The notes under the pieces: generated by a model
The model's input: the letters and a program-made list of their open reading frames with translations, nothing else
What the model was told of the DNA's origin: nothing
Database searches by the model: none
Assembly (NCBI GenBank): GCA_944470555.2
Contig: CALYCZ020000054.1
Span: 62,001-126,000, forward strand
Length of the DNA: 64,000 bases
Direction of reading: 5' to 3'
Origin: Heterobilharzia americana
Lineage: Eukaryota; Platyhelminthes; Trematoda; Strigeidida; Schistosomatidae
Shown: one piece after another, positions 35,785 through 46,939 of the stretch
Numbering within the stretch: the stretch's first letter is position 1
Layout of the letters: each line of letters begins with the position of its first letter
Translations under genes and position numbers: made by a program

Positions 35785-37533
35785 TCTGTCGGTCACTTTG
35801 GGGCTATCGCCAGTCGTTTACCTACAGATTTACAAGGTAGGCTGGTTGACGTAGCAGACAAGATTTTGGTCACCGCGAGGGGGCCCGAGTTTGCGGACTT
35901 AGTTCAACTTATTGAGAAGAGATCTGGAGTAGCTCGATTTAGCTGCTGCTTGCTGGTACGACACAACCCGAGGAGCTGTCAGATGAAGGGTTCTGACTCA
36001 CAATTTAGCAGAAGCTCGCCTTGTGATTTAGTGGAAGGTTCCAGTCATGCCACATGTGGTAAGACTATCAGTACTGCGAATCGCATCTTATGTCCTGAAT
36101 TCCAAGGTCCGCCTGAGTGCCCGAAAACGCCGATTGGCAAAAGATCAGTGGCCAAACAACCGTTTAAAGAGTGAATGCATAGCTAGGTTTTGGAATTCCG
36201 GACTTAAATATAAGCTTAAGGATTGCAAAGCAAACCATCACTCTTCGCTGTATGTGACAGGCAATGAAGTCAAAGTAACCGGGTTAGCCGACCGACATTT
36301 TGAGACTGGGTTGCCCTGGCGATTCGGAAAACAGCCTACCCGATAGTTGTGAAATGACTAAACGTGCACTAGAGCGTGTAAGGAGACGACTAGCAAAGAA
36401 TAACGATCTACTCGACAGGTATAAAGAAGCTAGCAGTCCTTTTAGGGCACATTTGGGATTTGGAGCTAGGATCGCTGCTGCTGCAACTGACGTAAAAGAA
36501 ATGTCCTTGCAAGTCAGGGTTGAGGAACATGACAAACCAGCATTTCGTCTTCTGTCGGGGCAGCGTTGTAGTATAGGTCATGAGGCTACTGAATGTCAGC
36601 TGATCACCCATCAGTTTGGTTTGGTCTCGTCGCCTTTCTGTGCGAACTATGTACCCAGGAAGACACTTCCTTCGTCGAACAGCACAGAACAACCAAAGAG
36701 GTTATTGATGAAAGTTTCCAAGCGGATTATTTAGCTTCTACTGATGGCATCTCTTACGCTATCTCTTTAGTCGACCGATCACTGCATGTTTTTGTCAGAG
36801 GTTTCGCGCATAAATAGGGAGATCAGTAATTGTTTACAGGTTGTGCTGTCAATACAGTGAAAGAAGCCGGGCAGTAAGAGAAGCCATTGTGGGGAAGATA
36901 CCAACGGATCGCACGTTAGCTTTATCTAAAAGATGCCCAAGAGAGGTGGGGTCCAACTTCCGTAGAGGCCAAGCATAGGCTGGACGAATATTTGAGAGAA
37001 TGGAGACACGGAGTGGCTCACAGTAACTTATCTGGTACAATAATTCTCCTTCGTTTGAATCCGTCGGCGCAAGCCACTGGGGAGAGTTTTGGGATCGCTT
37101 GATTTGTACAGTCAGTAACCGTCCACTGGTTCCACCTACATCCAGGGTTGAAGACCCGGTAGCACCCACTTCGGCAAAGTTGTTGCTATTGGGAGACAAC
37201 TTAGGAGTGTCCGATGGTATAAACAGGAGTTATAAGCTGTCTAAGGGACAAAGACGAGCTAATTATTTCGCAGAAATACTTTGGAAACGATGGCTCAAGG
37301 AGTGTGCAGCATTGCTACGGCAGCGGCATAAGTGAACGAATTCTAAGAAAAATATCCAAATGGGTGACTCAGCCGTGATGGCGCCAGACACGGGATAGAA
37401 ATAAACAACCTTCAGGACTATTACAGCGATCGGTGCGCAGTGAAGATGGGGTAGTTAGAGAAGTAAGATTAAAAAGGGTGAAGGAAACGCTCTTTAGAGG
37501 CTTCCGTAAGGTGCCTCTTAGAAGCGTCGGATG
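35785..37533 (+). pseudogene. BEL/Pao retrotransposon polyprotein remains
   Basis: Gag-like part near 35785-35930: IASRLPTDLQGRLVDVADK and PEFADLVQLIEKRS. The region before RT, about 36270-36425, shows GLADRHFETGLPWRFG and RALERVRRRLAKNNDLLDRY, a hallmark of BEL/Pao Pol. RT pieces at 36480-36810 read DVKEMSLQVRVEEHDKPAFR, ECQLITHQFGLVSSPFCANY and FQADYLASTDGISYAISLVD, where the usual FYVDDYL active site is damaged. The integrase C-terminal part is at 37170-37320 (LLLLGDNLGV, YFAEILWKRWLKECAALLRQ) and 37430-37533 (RSEDGVVREVRLKR). RNase H and most of the integrase core are deleted. Frames shift many times. Confidence 0.85.
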
Positions 37534-37546
37534 AAAAGTGGTTGGC

Positions 37547-37643
37547 TGGGGATCCCCAGGCGTACTGCCGTAAGTCCTGGGGGCCACGGGGAAGGCTAGT
37601 ACCCGGAGTTCCTAGGCGTACTGGTGTAAGCCCTGGGAACCAG
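37547..37643. repeat. Two tandem hairpin-forming units
   Basis: A unit of about 36 bases occurs twice, at 37549-37585 and 37605-37642. Each has 'cctaggcgtactg-tgtaag-cctgg' style inner sequence and complementary G/C-rich outer arms (ccccagg...cctgggg; ttcctagg...ccctgggaa). They lie between the end of BEL/Pao Pol and the LTR. The arms co-vary between units, which hints at a selected RNA or DNA hairpin. Confidence 0.65.
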
Positions 37644-38076
37644 TTAAGGACATATGTATGCTTGTGTCCGTCTGTCCGATGTGATAAATATCATTGGATG
37701 CTAATGGATGTAAGAAGAAACTTAAACTCTTTGGTGGAGGGGTGTTGCATGTGCTTGCATGTTGTTCTTCTGTTCATTTGTTTGGCTTTATTCAGTTTGC
37801 TTGTGCAACCATATTGTAACTCTTGTTTTATTTGGCGTCACGATCGTATTTCTTTTTGGGTGGAAATTGCGGTAGCCGTTAAAATTGAAGATTTGTGACT
37901 ACATTTTATGCATGTATTTTGCTGTAAAGAACAATCTTCACAGGGTCCACTTGCCATTTTAACATACGTCTGTTGTTTGCAATCGAGTGTTTTGGATCTG
38001 GTTGGCTTCGCTTTGGGTTTGAGAACTCTGGAGATTCGTATTTTTGTTACGTGCTACTCAGCGGATCCGCTGTAAC
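37644..38076 (+). repeat. BEL/Pao-type 3' LTR
   Basis: Lies directly downstream of the BEL/Pao Pol relic. It aligns with the solo LTR at 55170-55552 and the fragment at 22905-23210. The 3' end is well defined, 'gctactcagcggatccgctg' then taaca, shared with the 55-kb copy. The 5' limit is uncertain. An inner palindrome, GCGGATCCGC, is near the terminus. The 5' LTR of this element was not found upstream. Confidence 0.75.
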
Positions 38077-38899
38077 AAGTATTATGAATACTTTAACAGT
38101 GTACCGAGAAATGCAATTACTCTAGGTTTTCCGCTTACAGTCGGGTTGAAGCTAACTTCCTTGGGGCTCAGCGTGTGCGTATTATTTCGTTGGGGGGTGT
38201 AGTAGAAAGTTTGTGAATTAAACGGTGCTTAAACTGAAGTGCAATAACTTAAGATATTGCTGCGGAGTAAAGTAAGCATATGTAGACCACTGACGCCGAT
38301 GTTAGATCACTCGGATCTGGATGCCCAGTACTACCGTCCGACACGTCAGATATACACGTGAGATCAACCATGGAACAAGTTGTTTTTTACCTCCTCGAAT
38401 GTGGCTCTCAACATATCTTGGGTGCTCCCGATAGACCGGTCCCTATCCATAACTCAATCTTCACCGACTCTCCAATCCTTCACACCAGAAATATCTACGC
38501 GCCACACATTTAGTCTAAGGGGGAGTGTCCCGATCAAAGCCGTAAGTTCAGAAACCAAAGAAAATACAGTGAGATCTCTAGTCACTGAATGATACAAGTA
38601 CCAAGAATCCATAACATCCGCACATCAGCGAGTTTAAACGAAATCAAATAATGACCGCTTATGTCTGAAATTGGCGTGTTTTGCCGGACCTATATTTTGA
38701 CCAAAAGGTGGTTCTAGCATGGCTAACAGTACACTTTTTCGAAGCAGCTACCTGGGGCCGAGACAAATTGTTCAAGTTAACAAACATCAGGCACCAATTA
38801 CTTTTATTTCAGATTTGCATATGATTCAGTGCGAAACTATTGGCAAGGAAAGACGGCTTTCTGTGGATAATCCAAATAGAAAAAACAACTCGTTTTGAC
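38077..38899. other. Unassigned sequence
   Basis: No gene recognised. A 70-codon plus-strand frame at 38380 shows no domain. Confidence 0.4.
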
Positions 38900-39310
38900 A
38901 TCAGCTCACAAGTGGCCACTTCGCTTGTGTCTCATTCATGTGCTCCTGAAGTAAATGGTAGTATACGGAGGTTATCGAAGACATAAAGTAATATGCCACC
39001 ACCCTCATGACCTGCGTCCTTATGAAATTTCGCGGCAAACCCCATTTCGTAACAAATGCTGTGGAAATTGGTGTTGATGACGTTCAAGGTGCCTGAAGAA
39101 TGGATCGACTCACCCATACACCTCGCAATTCTGAAGTTATCTCCCTCCTTTTATCAGGCTTTCTCCTCGACAAGCCCTCTTCTTTACGTTATCCGACTCT
39201 CGAGATATCAGCCTGACCAGATGCGGATATACAAGTTACGTAGCTTGCTTGCATCCGTTTCTTCTTCGCGTAGTTTTCTCGCAATGACTACTCGATATAA
39301 CCTTAGTTGA
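38900..39310 (-). pseudogene. LINE endonuclease amino-terminal scrap
   Basis: On the minus strand the piece at 38932-39117 reads INTNFHSICYEMGF and then GHEGGGILLYVFDNLRILPF. The latter matches the 'RRGGGVLLYV' block of CR1/Jockey endonucleases. Neighbouring upstream sequence is too decayed to read. No RT part follows. Confidence 0.65.
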
Positions 39311-39464
39311 ATATGTTTGAGGACGACTGAACAATAAATTCCAGATTCCCCCCTGACGATAGCTGAGGTTCCTCGATAAACAAAAAGGCGGTAAGATAAG
39401 GGGTGTATTGCAACGCCAAAAATATATGCGATCACAAGGGTTTATTTACCTTAACAATGGCCCT

Positions 39465-39807
39465 TTAAGGATTGTCACGGTGCGAACTTGACATACCCAG
39501 GGGCCGATCGCAATATGATCGTACTTCTTATGTGCCCACGAATGCGAGACTAGGAAACAATACAATGGTGTAGTTGGATAGAGTGGTATATTTTCGAGGT
39601 CGTACCAAGTTACCGATGCGTTCCAACTAACTGGCTACGTATCGATTGCCAGCAGTGCAACGTAACACGACAACGTGCCAAATGACGTGGATGCTTGACC
39701 GGGTGCCTTCAGCTTGGAGAGTTCAATAAAGTTATGAAGGTCAGCATCAATGCTGAATCTCGTCGAACCCAAGGTTATTGACTCTGGAGAAGTATGTGAC
39801 ACTGAAG
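39465..39807 (-). repeat. Old solo LTR of the CsRn1-like Gypsy family
   Basis: About 343 bases, full length against the LTRs at 24428 and 29313. Long identical blocks include 'accgatgcgttccaactaac', 'agcagtgcaacgtaacacga' and 'gatgcttgaccgggtgcctt'. It has many substitutions, so it is much older. No coding part adjoins, so it arose by LTR-LTR recombination or truncation. Confidence 0.93.
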
Positions 39808-41532
39808 CCTCAGCTATTTCCAAGCCTTTACAGATATGAATCCCATTGATTTTCTTCTCTTTGACCAACCTGATACTTACCCGTCGGTTCACTTGTTTTC
39901 TGCAGAAAATTAGGAACAAAACGATCGGCTGAATAAAGCTTCAAGTAAGCCACAAGACTTACCATGAAGATTTTGGTAATCTTATCCCACACAAAAACAG
40001 CCTGTTGCCCGGAACACTTTTCGGAAGCTTCCACACGTCGAGTTTACCCTCTTTTCCTCCTAACTAACTATTCCGAAGATGTGCATCTCGGGTGAAGTTC
40101 CCGTTTTTATGTACCTGGTGGCTGACTTGACAGGCTTCAGATCACGCGCATGATCTGCTTGAGAGTCTTCGCTCATCGACATTTCAATGCTCCTGAAGAC
40201 CACCCTAGAATGTGAGTGAACATCCTTCGATCTCGTGCTGACAACCTTAGAAACCTTCCTAATGAATTTCATAGCACTATTTGTCTGAGGGAATTTAACC
40301 CAGGTAAACGCAGTCCTTTTTGTCGCTCCACTTAGTATCGTCAATGTCGTTTACCAGTCATAATGGGGGTCACGTATTGCTCATCAAGTCCGTACCATGT
40401 AAGATTGACCCATCTTCTAGTGTCTTGATACATGTATTTTCGATAAAACTTACTGATTCATTAAACCACTCCACATTGATCCGATAGTTAGTGGTCGTAC
40501 ATGCTTGTTTCTCATGTCAGCAGACTTTGGACAACTTCCTTTGTCAGGGGCGAGGTAGGGTTACAGAAAAGTTGCACGACTGCGAAGAACTCAAGTTACT
40601 GGAACTCTTATACAAGGTTGGAGTAAACCCAAGTCATGTTTTGTGGAACAAACACTCAAATCCATCACACCGAACATCCTCGTTAACCAGAAGGAGTCAG
40701 TTGTTTCGACCGCGAACCTAGTGACCACCAACCGTTGTGCCCATAAGTGATGAAAAGATCAAAGTAGGAGTGATAATGAATGTCATTGTAGGGTCAAACT
40801 ACCAACGGCTGCATAGCAACAGCAATGAACGGCTTCTGACAGTCATCGCACCCGAAAATTTTTGAAAAGTTCAACTTCAAGTGAAAAAACCTGGACAAAG
40901 GTGAACCATTCGGATTTTTCCAGAAAAGGCAAACAAAAGAGATTTATTGCAAACCGCCAAGGCACAATCCCTTTCAAAATGTCAGACGCCTCCAAAAACG
41001 ACCCAAAACCTCAGGGCAGATAAAATCTCAAACGTTGACAGAATCACTTCGGGCCAAAGTTCATTATAAATTCTTTGCCGTGGACCATACATCGAAGGCC
41101 TAATTTGTGAAAAGCATAGAAGGATTCGCTCACTTTTCCCAAGGCGCACGCGTCCTGTCAAGTTAAGTCTGCAATTAATGACACGTTAACGCGCTGGGAT
41201 TGCCATATTCAGCCTATGGATAGCCAAAAACAGGTGAATGAAATGTAAAGTGACTTCTAACCCCTTTGTAGAAATATGCAGTTTGGTATGATACTAAACA
41301 TGTTGTACGCGTATTTGATATACAGACTGTGTGACAAGTAAAGTGTTGTGGTTAATCATATGACGAACTTATAATAGATCAAAGTATTGGGTCTCAGCCC
41401 TTATAAACACCCTGCAATTTAGCCGTATTGAAATCTTGTACGAAGAAACATTCGTTTTAATATCTAAAAGCTGCAAAACGTTATGGAGATTGAGTTGGTG
41501 TATTTACAAAATATTGAAATTGTCTAAAAACA
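39808..41532. other. Unassigned sequence
   Basis: A minus-strand frame of 94 codons at 40060-40344 is rich in Lys, Ser and Arg, like some LINE ORF1 proteins, but no finger or RRM motif was found. The rest shows no signature. Confidence 0.35.
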
Positions 41533-42117
41533 ATGGTTACAAGAGACATTAATGTCAGATTAAACATCGAAGAACGAGTCAAAGAACGCTTATGCTTTAA
41601 GAAGCCCACGATGGCTCAGATGAAAAGACTGGCCATTCCCGCATATCCTTTCGTTGAACCCCTAGTAATTAGAAATGAATTTTTCAGGTTTAATGTGAAC
41701 AATATAGTCTAAGTTGCAAGAATTTCAAGAATATAGTAAGACTGAATCAGTTCACAAAAGAGCACGAGAAGGGCTTGCTGATAAGGGATCTGATCTTTCA
41801 ACTAAAGGTGAAAAAATTCGTAGGCTTATGCCTTTTGCGAAGGAGCATCAAGCGAAACGTGTCATGCCTCAGCTTACAGAAAGCCCTCTTTCATCAGAAG
41901 TAAACTTTATATCACCTAATATTTTCCTAGCTTGACCTGCCATTAATAATTCCTGACAGAGACAGTGAACTCGGGCGAAATAGTATACTGAGGTCCCATC
42001 CGTTTGGACCACATCCTGGTAGGTAAAATTAATTCAACTAAGAACAAAAAAATGAACTCCCATAAATAATGCCAACTTTTTGTTTAGGAATATGTGCAGC
42101 CTCCGAGCTGCTGGATG
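41533..42117 (+). pseudogene. Possible host gene or pseudogene, two exons, unknown product
   Basis: Three open frames abut exactly. From ATG at 41533 (context acaATGG) the first reads MVTRDINVRLNIEERVKERL and stays open to 41709. The second, from 41708, has LQEFQEYSKTESVHKRAREG and LMPFAKEHQAKRVMPQLTES and ends with NFISPNIF at about 41930. The third, from 41931, reads LDLPLIIPDRDSELGRNSIL and HPFGPHP up to a GTAGGT donor at 42019. After a 69-bp intron-like stretch ending in ctttttgtttag comes a 30-nt exon (42088-42117) followed by GTGAGT. Phase is kept and its product would be GICAASELLD. Each frame change equals one extra base. Composition is balanced and unlike the transposons nearby. No domain is recognised. 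Confidence 0.45.
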
Positions 42118-42399
42118 GTGAGTGTTCAGAATATCATTATTTTTTTTTGATAAATATTTATTATATCAAGGTGATTTAACAATGATAATATTTTCCTGAT
42201 TTTTGCGAGCTGTATTAGTCACATAATCATCTTCAGGTTTTCCTTTGAAGTAATTTTCGGCATAAGAATGAGATCATATTCTTATTCTAATACTCGAGAT
42301 ATAAGGCCAACGACCTGCATTTTTCTTTGCAAATGGTGTTACTATGAGATGTGGTTTTCAGGTTTAAGGACAGTAGGCCAAGTAGCCTGCATTGGTCAT
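42118..42399. other. Unassigned sequence
   Basis: AT-rich, with several possible splice acceptors (for example near 42238) but no exon that stays open after them. Confidence 0.3.
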
Positions 42400-42715
42400 T
42401 TTAGTATCAATCTCTGTGCGGATCCCATTTTCCCTCCAGAGTGTTCACCGAGACAATAGCTACCACAGTTTCTGGCAATAAGTTACAATAGTTGACCACT
42501 CCAAGAGGGAATCTGAGATTCATTCGTAGTCTATTCGACCTTGCCTTTTGAAACTTATTATGGTGACCTCTTGGTAATTTGTCCTGGAAGGAGTATCTAA
42601 ATTTGCAACCTTGAACCCTGAATATATGCTGTGTCTCTGGGACATGTATACAAGACTTGAGTGTGGTTATTAAATTGATCTCACCTGGTAGTTGTTGTGA
42701 ATCGTCAAAATTCAC
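42400..42715 (-). pseudogene. CR1/Jockey-like LINE, extreme C-terminus
   Basis: A minus-strand frame of about 100 codons carries the LINE ending block: RGHHNKFQKARSNRLRMNLR, then VVNYCNLLPETVVAIVSVNT. These correspond to the common 'RGH..KL.K.R...LR..FF..RVVN.WN.LP..VV.A.S...FK' pattern. RT is absent on the right, where a plus-strand RTE element begins. Confidence 0.72.
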
Positions 42716-45150
42716 CTTACGAGTATCCGGACACTCCAGGTCCAGGTCTTGTAGACTCTGTGGTGTAAACTTAGCATTGAGTTGCAGGGCCGAAAATGTG
42801 CTTCTCGTAAACCGCCGTCTATCTGCTGTTCGACTTCATGGATCTATAAGAACTTGGAAGTCTTATAAGACCAACCAATGCCTACCCATAATCTCCACCA
42901 ATACATCCACTGACTGTATCACGGATAACGCAAAGGATGAGTTTATCATCAATTGTCAAATTTGTTATAAAAAGCAAAACGTTCAGATGAAGTCATAATG
43001 GCAGGTGATTTTAACGCTCAAATAAAGAAGCTGAATTAGTCGAAAAGGCATTTTAGGGGTATTTACAGATTCCCATTCTAATGAACTGACAAAAATGGTC
43101 TTCCGTTGCGATTTTGTGCTGACAAACACTTATTTCTGACAGGTACTGGCTTTATTCATAAAGAGGGATACTGTTTCACACATCGTTTGTCAATATCAAA
43201 CCAACGACGGATACAGATCACATTGCTACAAGCCATGGTAGAAGAGGATCGGTGTGGGATTGTCATTATTTCTGGAGTACCTGTTTTTTGTGGACTTTGA
43301 CCACGCGTTAGCACAGGCACGTGCATGTTTGCACTTTACTTGTCGCAGGACATAGACGACAATAAAGCTTGTCTATGGTTGAGTGGAAGATGAGGACCCC
43401 AAGTACGTATTTGGGGAGTTAGGTAAGCATTTATCTGAACATCATAGCAATACCCATCCTTTTTGTCATGTTGTCTGCTGTAGAAACAAAGATGGGGACA
43501 GTTAATAACCCGCAGTCGAAGGTTACTAAATGTCATTGCATTTCCGCGACTTCATCCGAAATGATTGATACGAGAAGACTCATCCCAGCTGGTTCTAACC
43601 GCGATGACAAGCAAAAGCAACTTCAACTTAGATTGTCCATGAGCTTATGAGCCTATCGCAAACAGTGGCGGGTGGTGAAAGCGAGAGAGATGGAGAAGGC
43701 ATAAGCATTGGATAAAACCAAGTAACTATTTTAACTTTTTAAAGATACCGGCAAGAAGACAGTTGTTAGTGAAGCCGTCGTGGAGAAGGATGCGACGCTG
43801 ATAACGACTCAGGACAAATGGCTAGAGCGGAACACTTTAAAGAGCAGTTTAACTGACCCACCGCAAAGCTACAGTTGCCCAACATCTAGCTTGAACCTGA
43901 ATGAAATGTAGATGTCAGTTCTTCAGCTTTCCCTGAAGTTGAAAAAACTGTGTTGAACGTGAAACGATGAAAAGTAGCAGGGCCTGATAGTTTTAAAGGA
44001 TGGAGGTGGGAGATCTTCGCTTAATCTGACGAGGGTACTAGGTAGTGTGTGAGGGCTAGAGTTTGATCGGACTGGTCTACTTCACTGGTCATCCCAGTCT
44101 ATAACAAGGTAGTGAAGTCTCCATGTGGTAACCATAGGGGATTTAGTTTGACTAATATTGACTCCATAGGCATCTGACGCAGCTGTGTGTGGGTGGAAAC
44201 CTGTCATCAGAACTGATGACAACTAGCTCAGTTTGTCAGGAATACTGGAAGTCGCAGCTTCTATTTAAATTCATTATAGACGTACTAGTGGATATAGTTT
44301 TAGATACGTTTGACTTCATATGGATTAGTCTACGTACTCCCTAAAGGTCATCTGGTTAACTTGGAATATTCAGACGATGTTATCCTGCTAGATGAAAATG
44401 ATGAAAAAATGATCACTTCGAGCAGAAATCTGAGCGTACTTGTCATTTGTTTTGCACATGCGAAGTGTAGGATGGTGCTCCAGGAGTGGTCTGCTGCAAG
44501 TAATCATAGTTTAATGGTAGGGAGTGAGGTAGTGGCATGTGTTGACCACTTTTCTTTCTTGGGTTACTGACGAAATTTCAGCACAGATACAGAAGGCCTG
44601 TTTGGGATTTCCTTACCTGTGTCATCTATGTCCCTGGCTACAGAGACATCCAACAATCTACCAAAGAATGAGTATAATACGATGCAGCCCTCTCTGTCCT
44701 GCTATACGCCAGTGAAGCATGGCCGTTAAAGTTAGAAGACATATAGTGGTTAAAGGTCTTCAGTTACAGGTGTCTGTCTTCTTAGTATTGCTCGCGTTCG
44801 CTAGACTCACAATGTGAGCAACATGGGAGTCAAGCAAGGGGCACTAGGCATAACAGGCAAGTTGACTGATGACGTTATGTTCCTACATCAGCTGACATGG
44901 CTTGGACATGTAGTGAGCATGCTAAGCCAGTGCTAACTCGACAATGAATGTTAGGAGGCGTTGAATTCGCTTGGAAGAGTGTTTGGAGTGACCACACCAA
45001 GACATGGTATCAGTCCATGAAGTCTCCGACTCTTGCTCTGAGATGTGTGGGGAAATGTAGACTACCTGGCTGGGTGAGTGGTTGAAAACTCTTACTGACG
45101 TAGCTGAAAAGCGATCACAATGACGCAGACTTATTCACTCTTTGACATCT
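42716..45150 (+). pseudogene. RTE-like LINE, endonuclease to C-terminus (relic)
   Basis: A nearly complete RTE-like coding region with many frame breaks. Endonuclease: LALSCRAENVLLVNRRLSAV near 42774-42835, the block after SDEV giving MAGDFNAQI near 42995-43025, DFVLTNTYF and VCQYQTNDGYRSH near 43110-43220, and FDHALAQARACLHFT near 43298-43345. RT: the palm at 44310-44570 shows LVNLEYSDDVILLDENDEKM (active site YSDD in place of YADD), KCRMVLQEW and VDHFSFLGY. The post-palm region to 45150 has decayed blocks including LTDVAEKRSQ. It is the same kind of element as at 0.84 and 46.9 kb, but a different subfamily from the first. Confidence 0.82.
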
Positions 45151-45689
45151 AAAACTTGAATATTTATACTAAACTAATTTTCAAATTGTTTATTATTTCA
45201 CCTAACTTTGTGCACTTTGATACCACTGTTTTTCTGTCCACTTGTTTTCTGCATTCTACTGCGATGTGTGGCAACTTGATGGGATGTACCAATATGCATG
45301 GTTCTACGTTGATTTTTTCTGTCTGTCTGTCAAGAAAGGAGTAAAGAGATCACCAAGCCAAACACACAAGTCATTGTTGAAGATGGAATACACTGATATA
45401 ATATCTCCTTTTCTCCTACAATATGATAGTGGGAAAAGATTCGGATATCCAAACCACTTTTCTTAGGGGAGATGCTAAATTCTTATCGCAAACTCAGTAC
45501 CCACTTTTTAACCCATTCTAGTGTGTCTGCCTCTTTCCTGAAATAAGGACCAGATGCCTTTGTGTAGTATTATAGATTAGGTCTCATATGTGTAGGATAA
45601 AGTGTCTTAAATAGTTTTTCTAAAAGCACTTAAACGCCGTACGGAGTGACCATAGCATTCAGAATGACTTGGATACAGATGCGTTGTTG
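45151..45689. other. RTE 3' region and unassigned sequence
   Basis: The first 100 to 150 bases are T-rich, as in the 3' untranslated part of the RTE element at 1.6 kb. No microsatellite tail is visible. The rest is unassigned. Confidence 0.4.
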
Positions 45690-45961
45690 TTTTCAAGTTA
45701 TGGCTGATAATGACCCTACCTAATGAGTAAGAGTTGGTACAATCTGAGTTTGAAAGTACCAAAAAAAGTTCCAGGTGCTATATACGATCTTGCAGAAAGT
45801 TCTACTAGTTCACAAACTAGTGCGTTAAACGACCATGATTTCCGGACTTTTTGGTGATGTCCTTCAAGGTGAACAGTTTTGAAGGTAAGGAATAAGTACG
45901 TTAATTTGGCCGGGAGATCATTATTTGAGATAAAGTAGATCAATATGAAGCCATTTATCAT
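45690..45961 (-). pseudogene. LINE C-terminal scrap
   Basis: The minus-strand frame has VHLEGHHQKVRKSWSFNALV and then LVELSARSYIAPGTFFGTFK. This fits the same 'RGH..K..K' and 'WN.L...I' ending pattern as 42400-42715. It is more decayed, so the family is uncertain. Confidence 0.5.
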
Positions 45962-46939
45962 CTTATAGTAAGGCAGTGGAAACCAGTTTAGTCAATCGCG
46001 TTTTTCTTAGTAGGAGAGGTTGAATTTTTCTTTTATCGTGTTGGTTTCAAAGCTCTAAACCTTCTGGTGAGTCAAATCACTATTTAAAATATGAGCTTAC
46101 TGTTTCCGTCTTCTAAAAGAGGTCCATATTATGTAGGGTATAAAAAATAAAGTATATCCTCGTCAAGCTCTCTAAGACCCTAGAAGAAGCTATAAGACTC
46201 GAAAATCATCGATGTCACTAATATTTTAAGGTTATGGCTATATGTGACACATTTTTGTATTCATTTACTTTATGCAAAAGCAAGTGCTCATGCTAAACGT
46301 CATCACATTCAGACCGAATACACATTTCATTTGGGGACAAAAGGGTGTGGTATCACGTTGGCCCCTCTATAATAGACCTCTACTTTTGTCCGATCCTCTT
46401 TTGAGTGAATCAGTTGAAAACTTTAACATAATTTCTTCTAAAAACTGATTCCAATACTTTATAGAAATAATGTTCATCCTAGGCCCCTTTATCGTTCTAC
46501 TTTATCGTCTTAGGTTTTTCAAAGTAGTTTAAAGGGAAAGAGAAGGATGACTAGGCTCAGTCACTTCTTTAGGTTTTGCAGAACGTGATCAGGTTTCATC
46601 TCGTCGGTCGGATAAAGAGTAGTGGTTTATCTTCCGAAATGTTTCCATGACGTTTAGATTGACAATCAAGAATGTCATACAAGTAACTGTGCTTTGAGCT
46701 TTTTCTGGAATATATGATCCACTTTCAGACGGGAGTGTGTGGATTATACACAGTTCCACAGCTTGGATTTAACCAGAACTGTGTATAAGACAGCGGATAT
46801 GTTACCACTGGTCGCATCATAAGTTCTACTCACTGCTTAAACAGTCCTAAAACTCTGAAGTGTGAGTCAACTACAGTATGCTAGGACACCTGTCAAAGAT
46901 TTCAGTCTACTCATTCCAACTTATCTTTGTCATGAATGT
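45962..46939. other. Unassigned sequence
   Basis: AT-rich; no gene or repeat supported. Confidence 0.4.
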
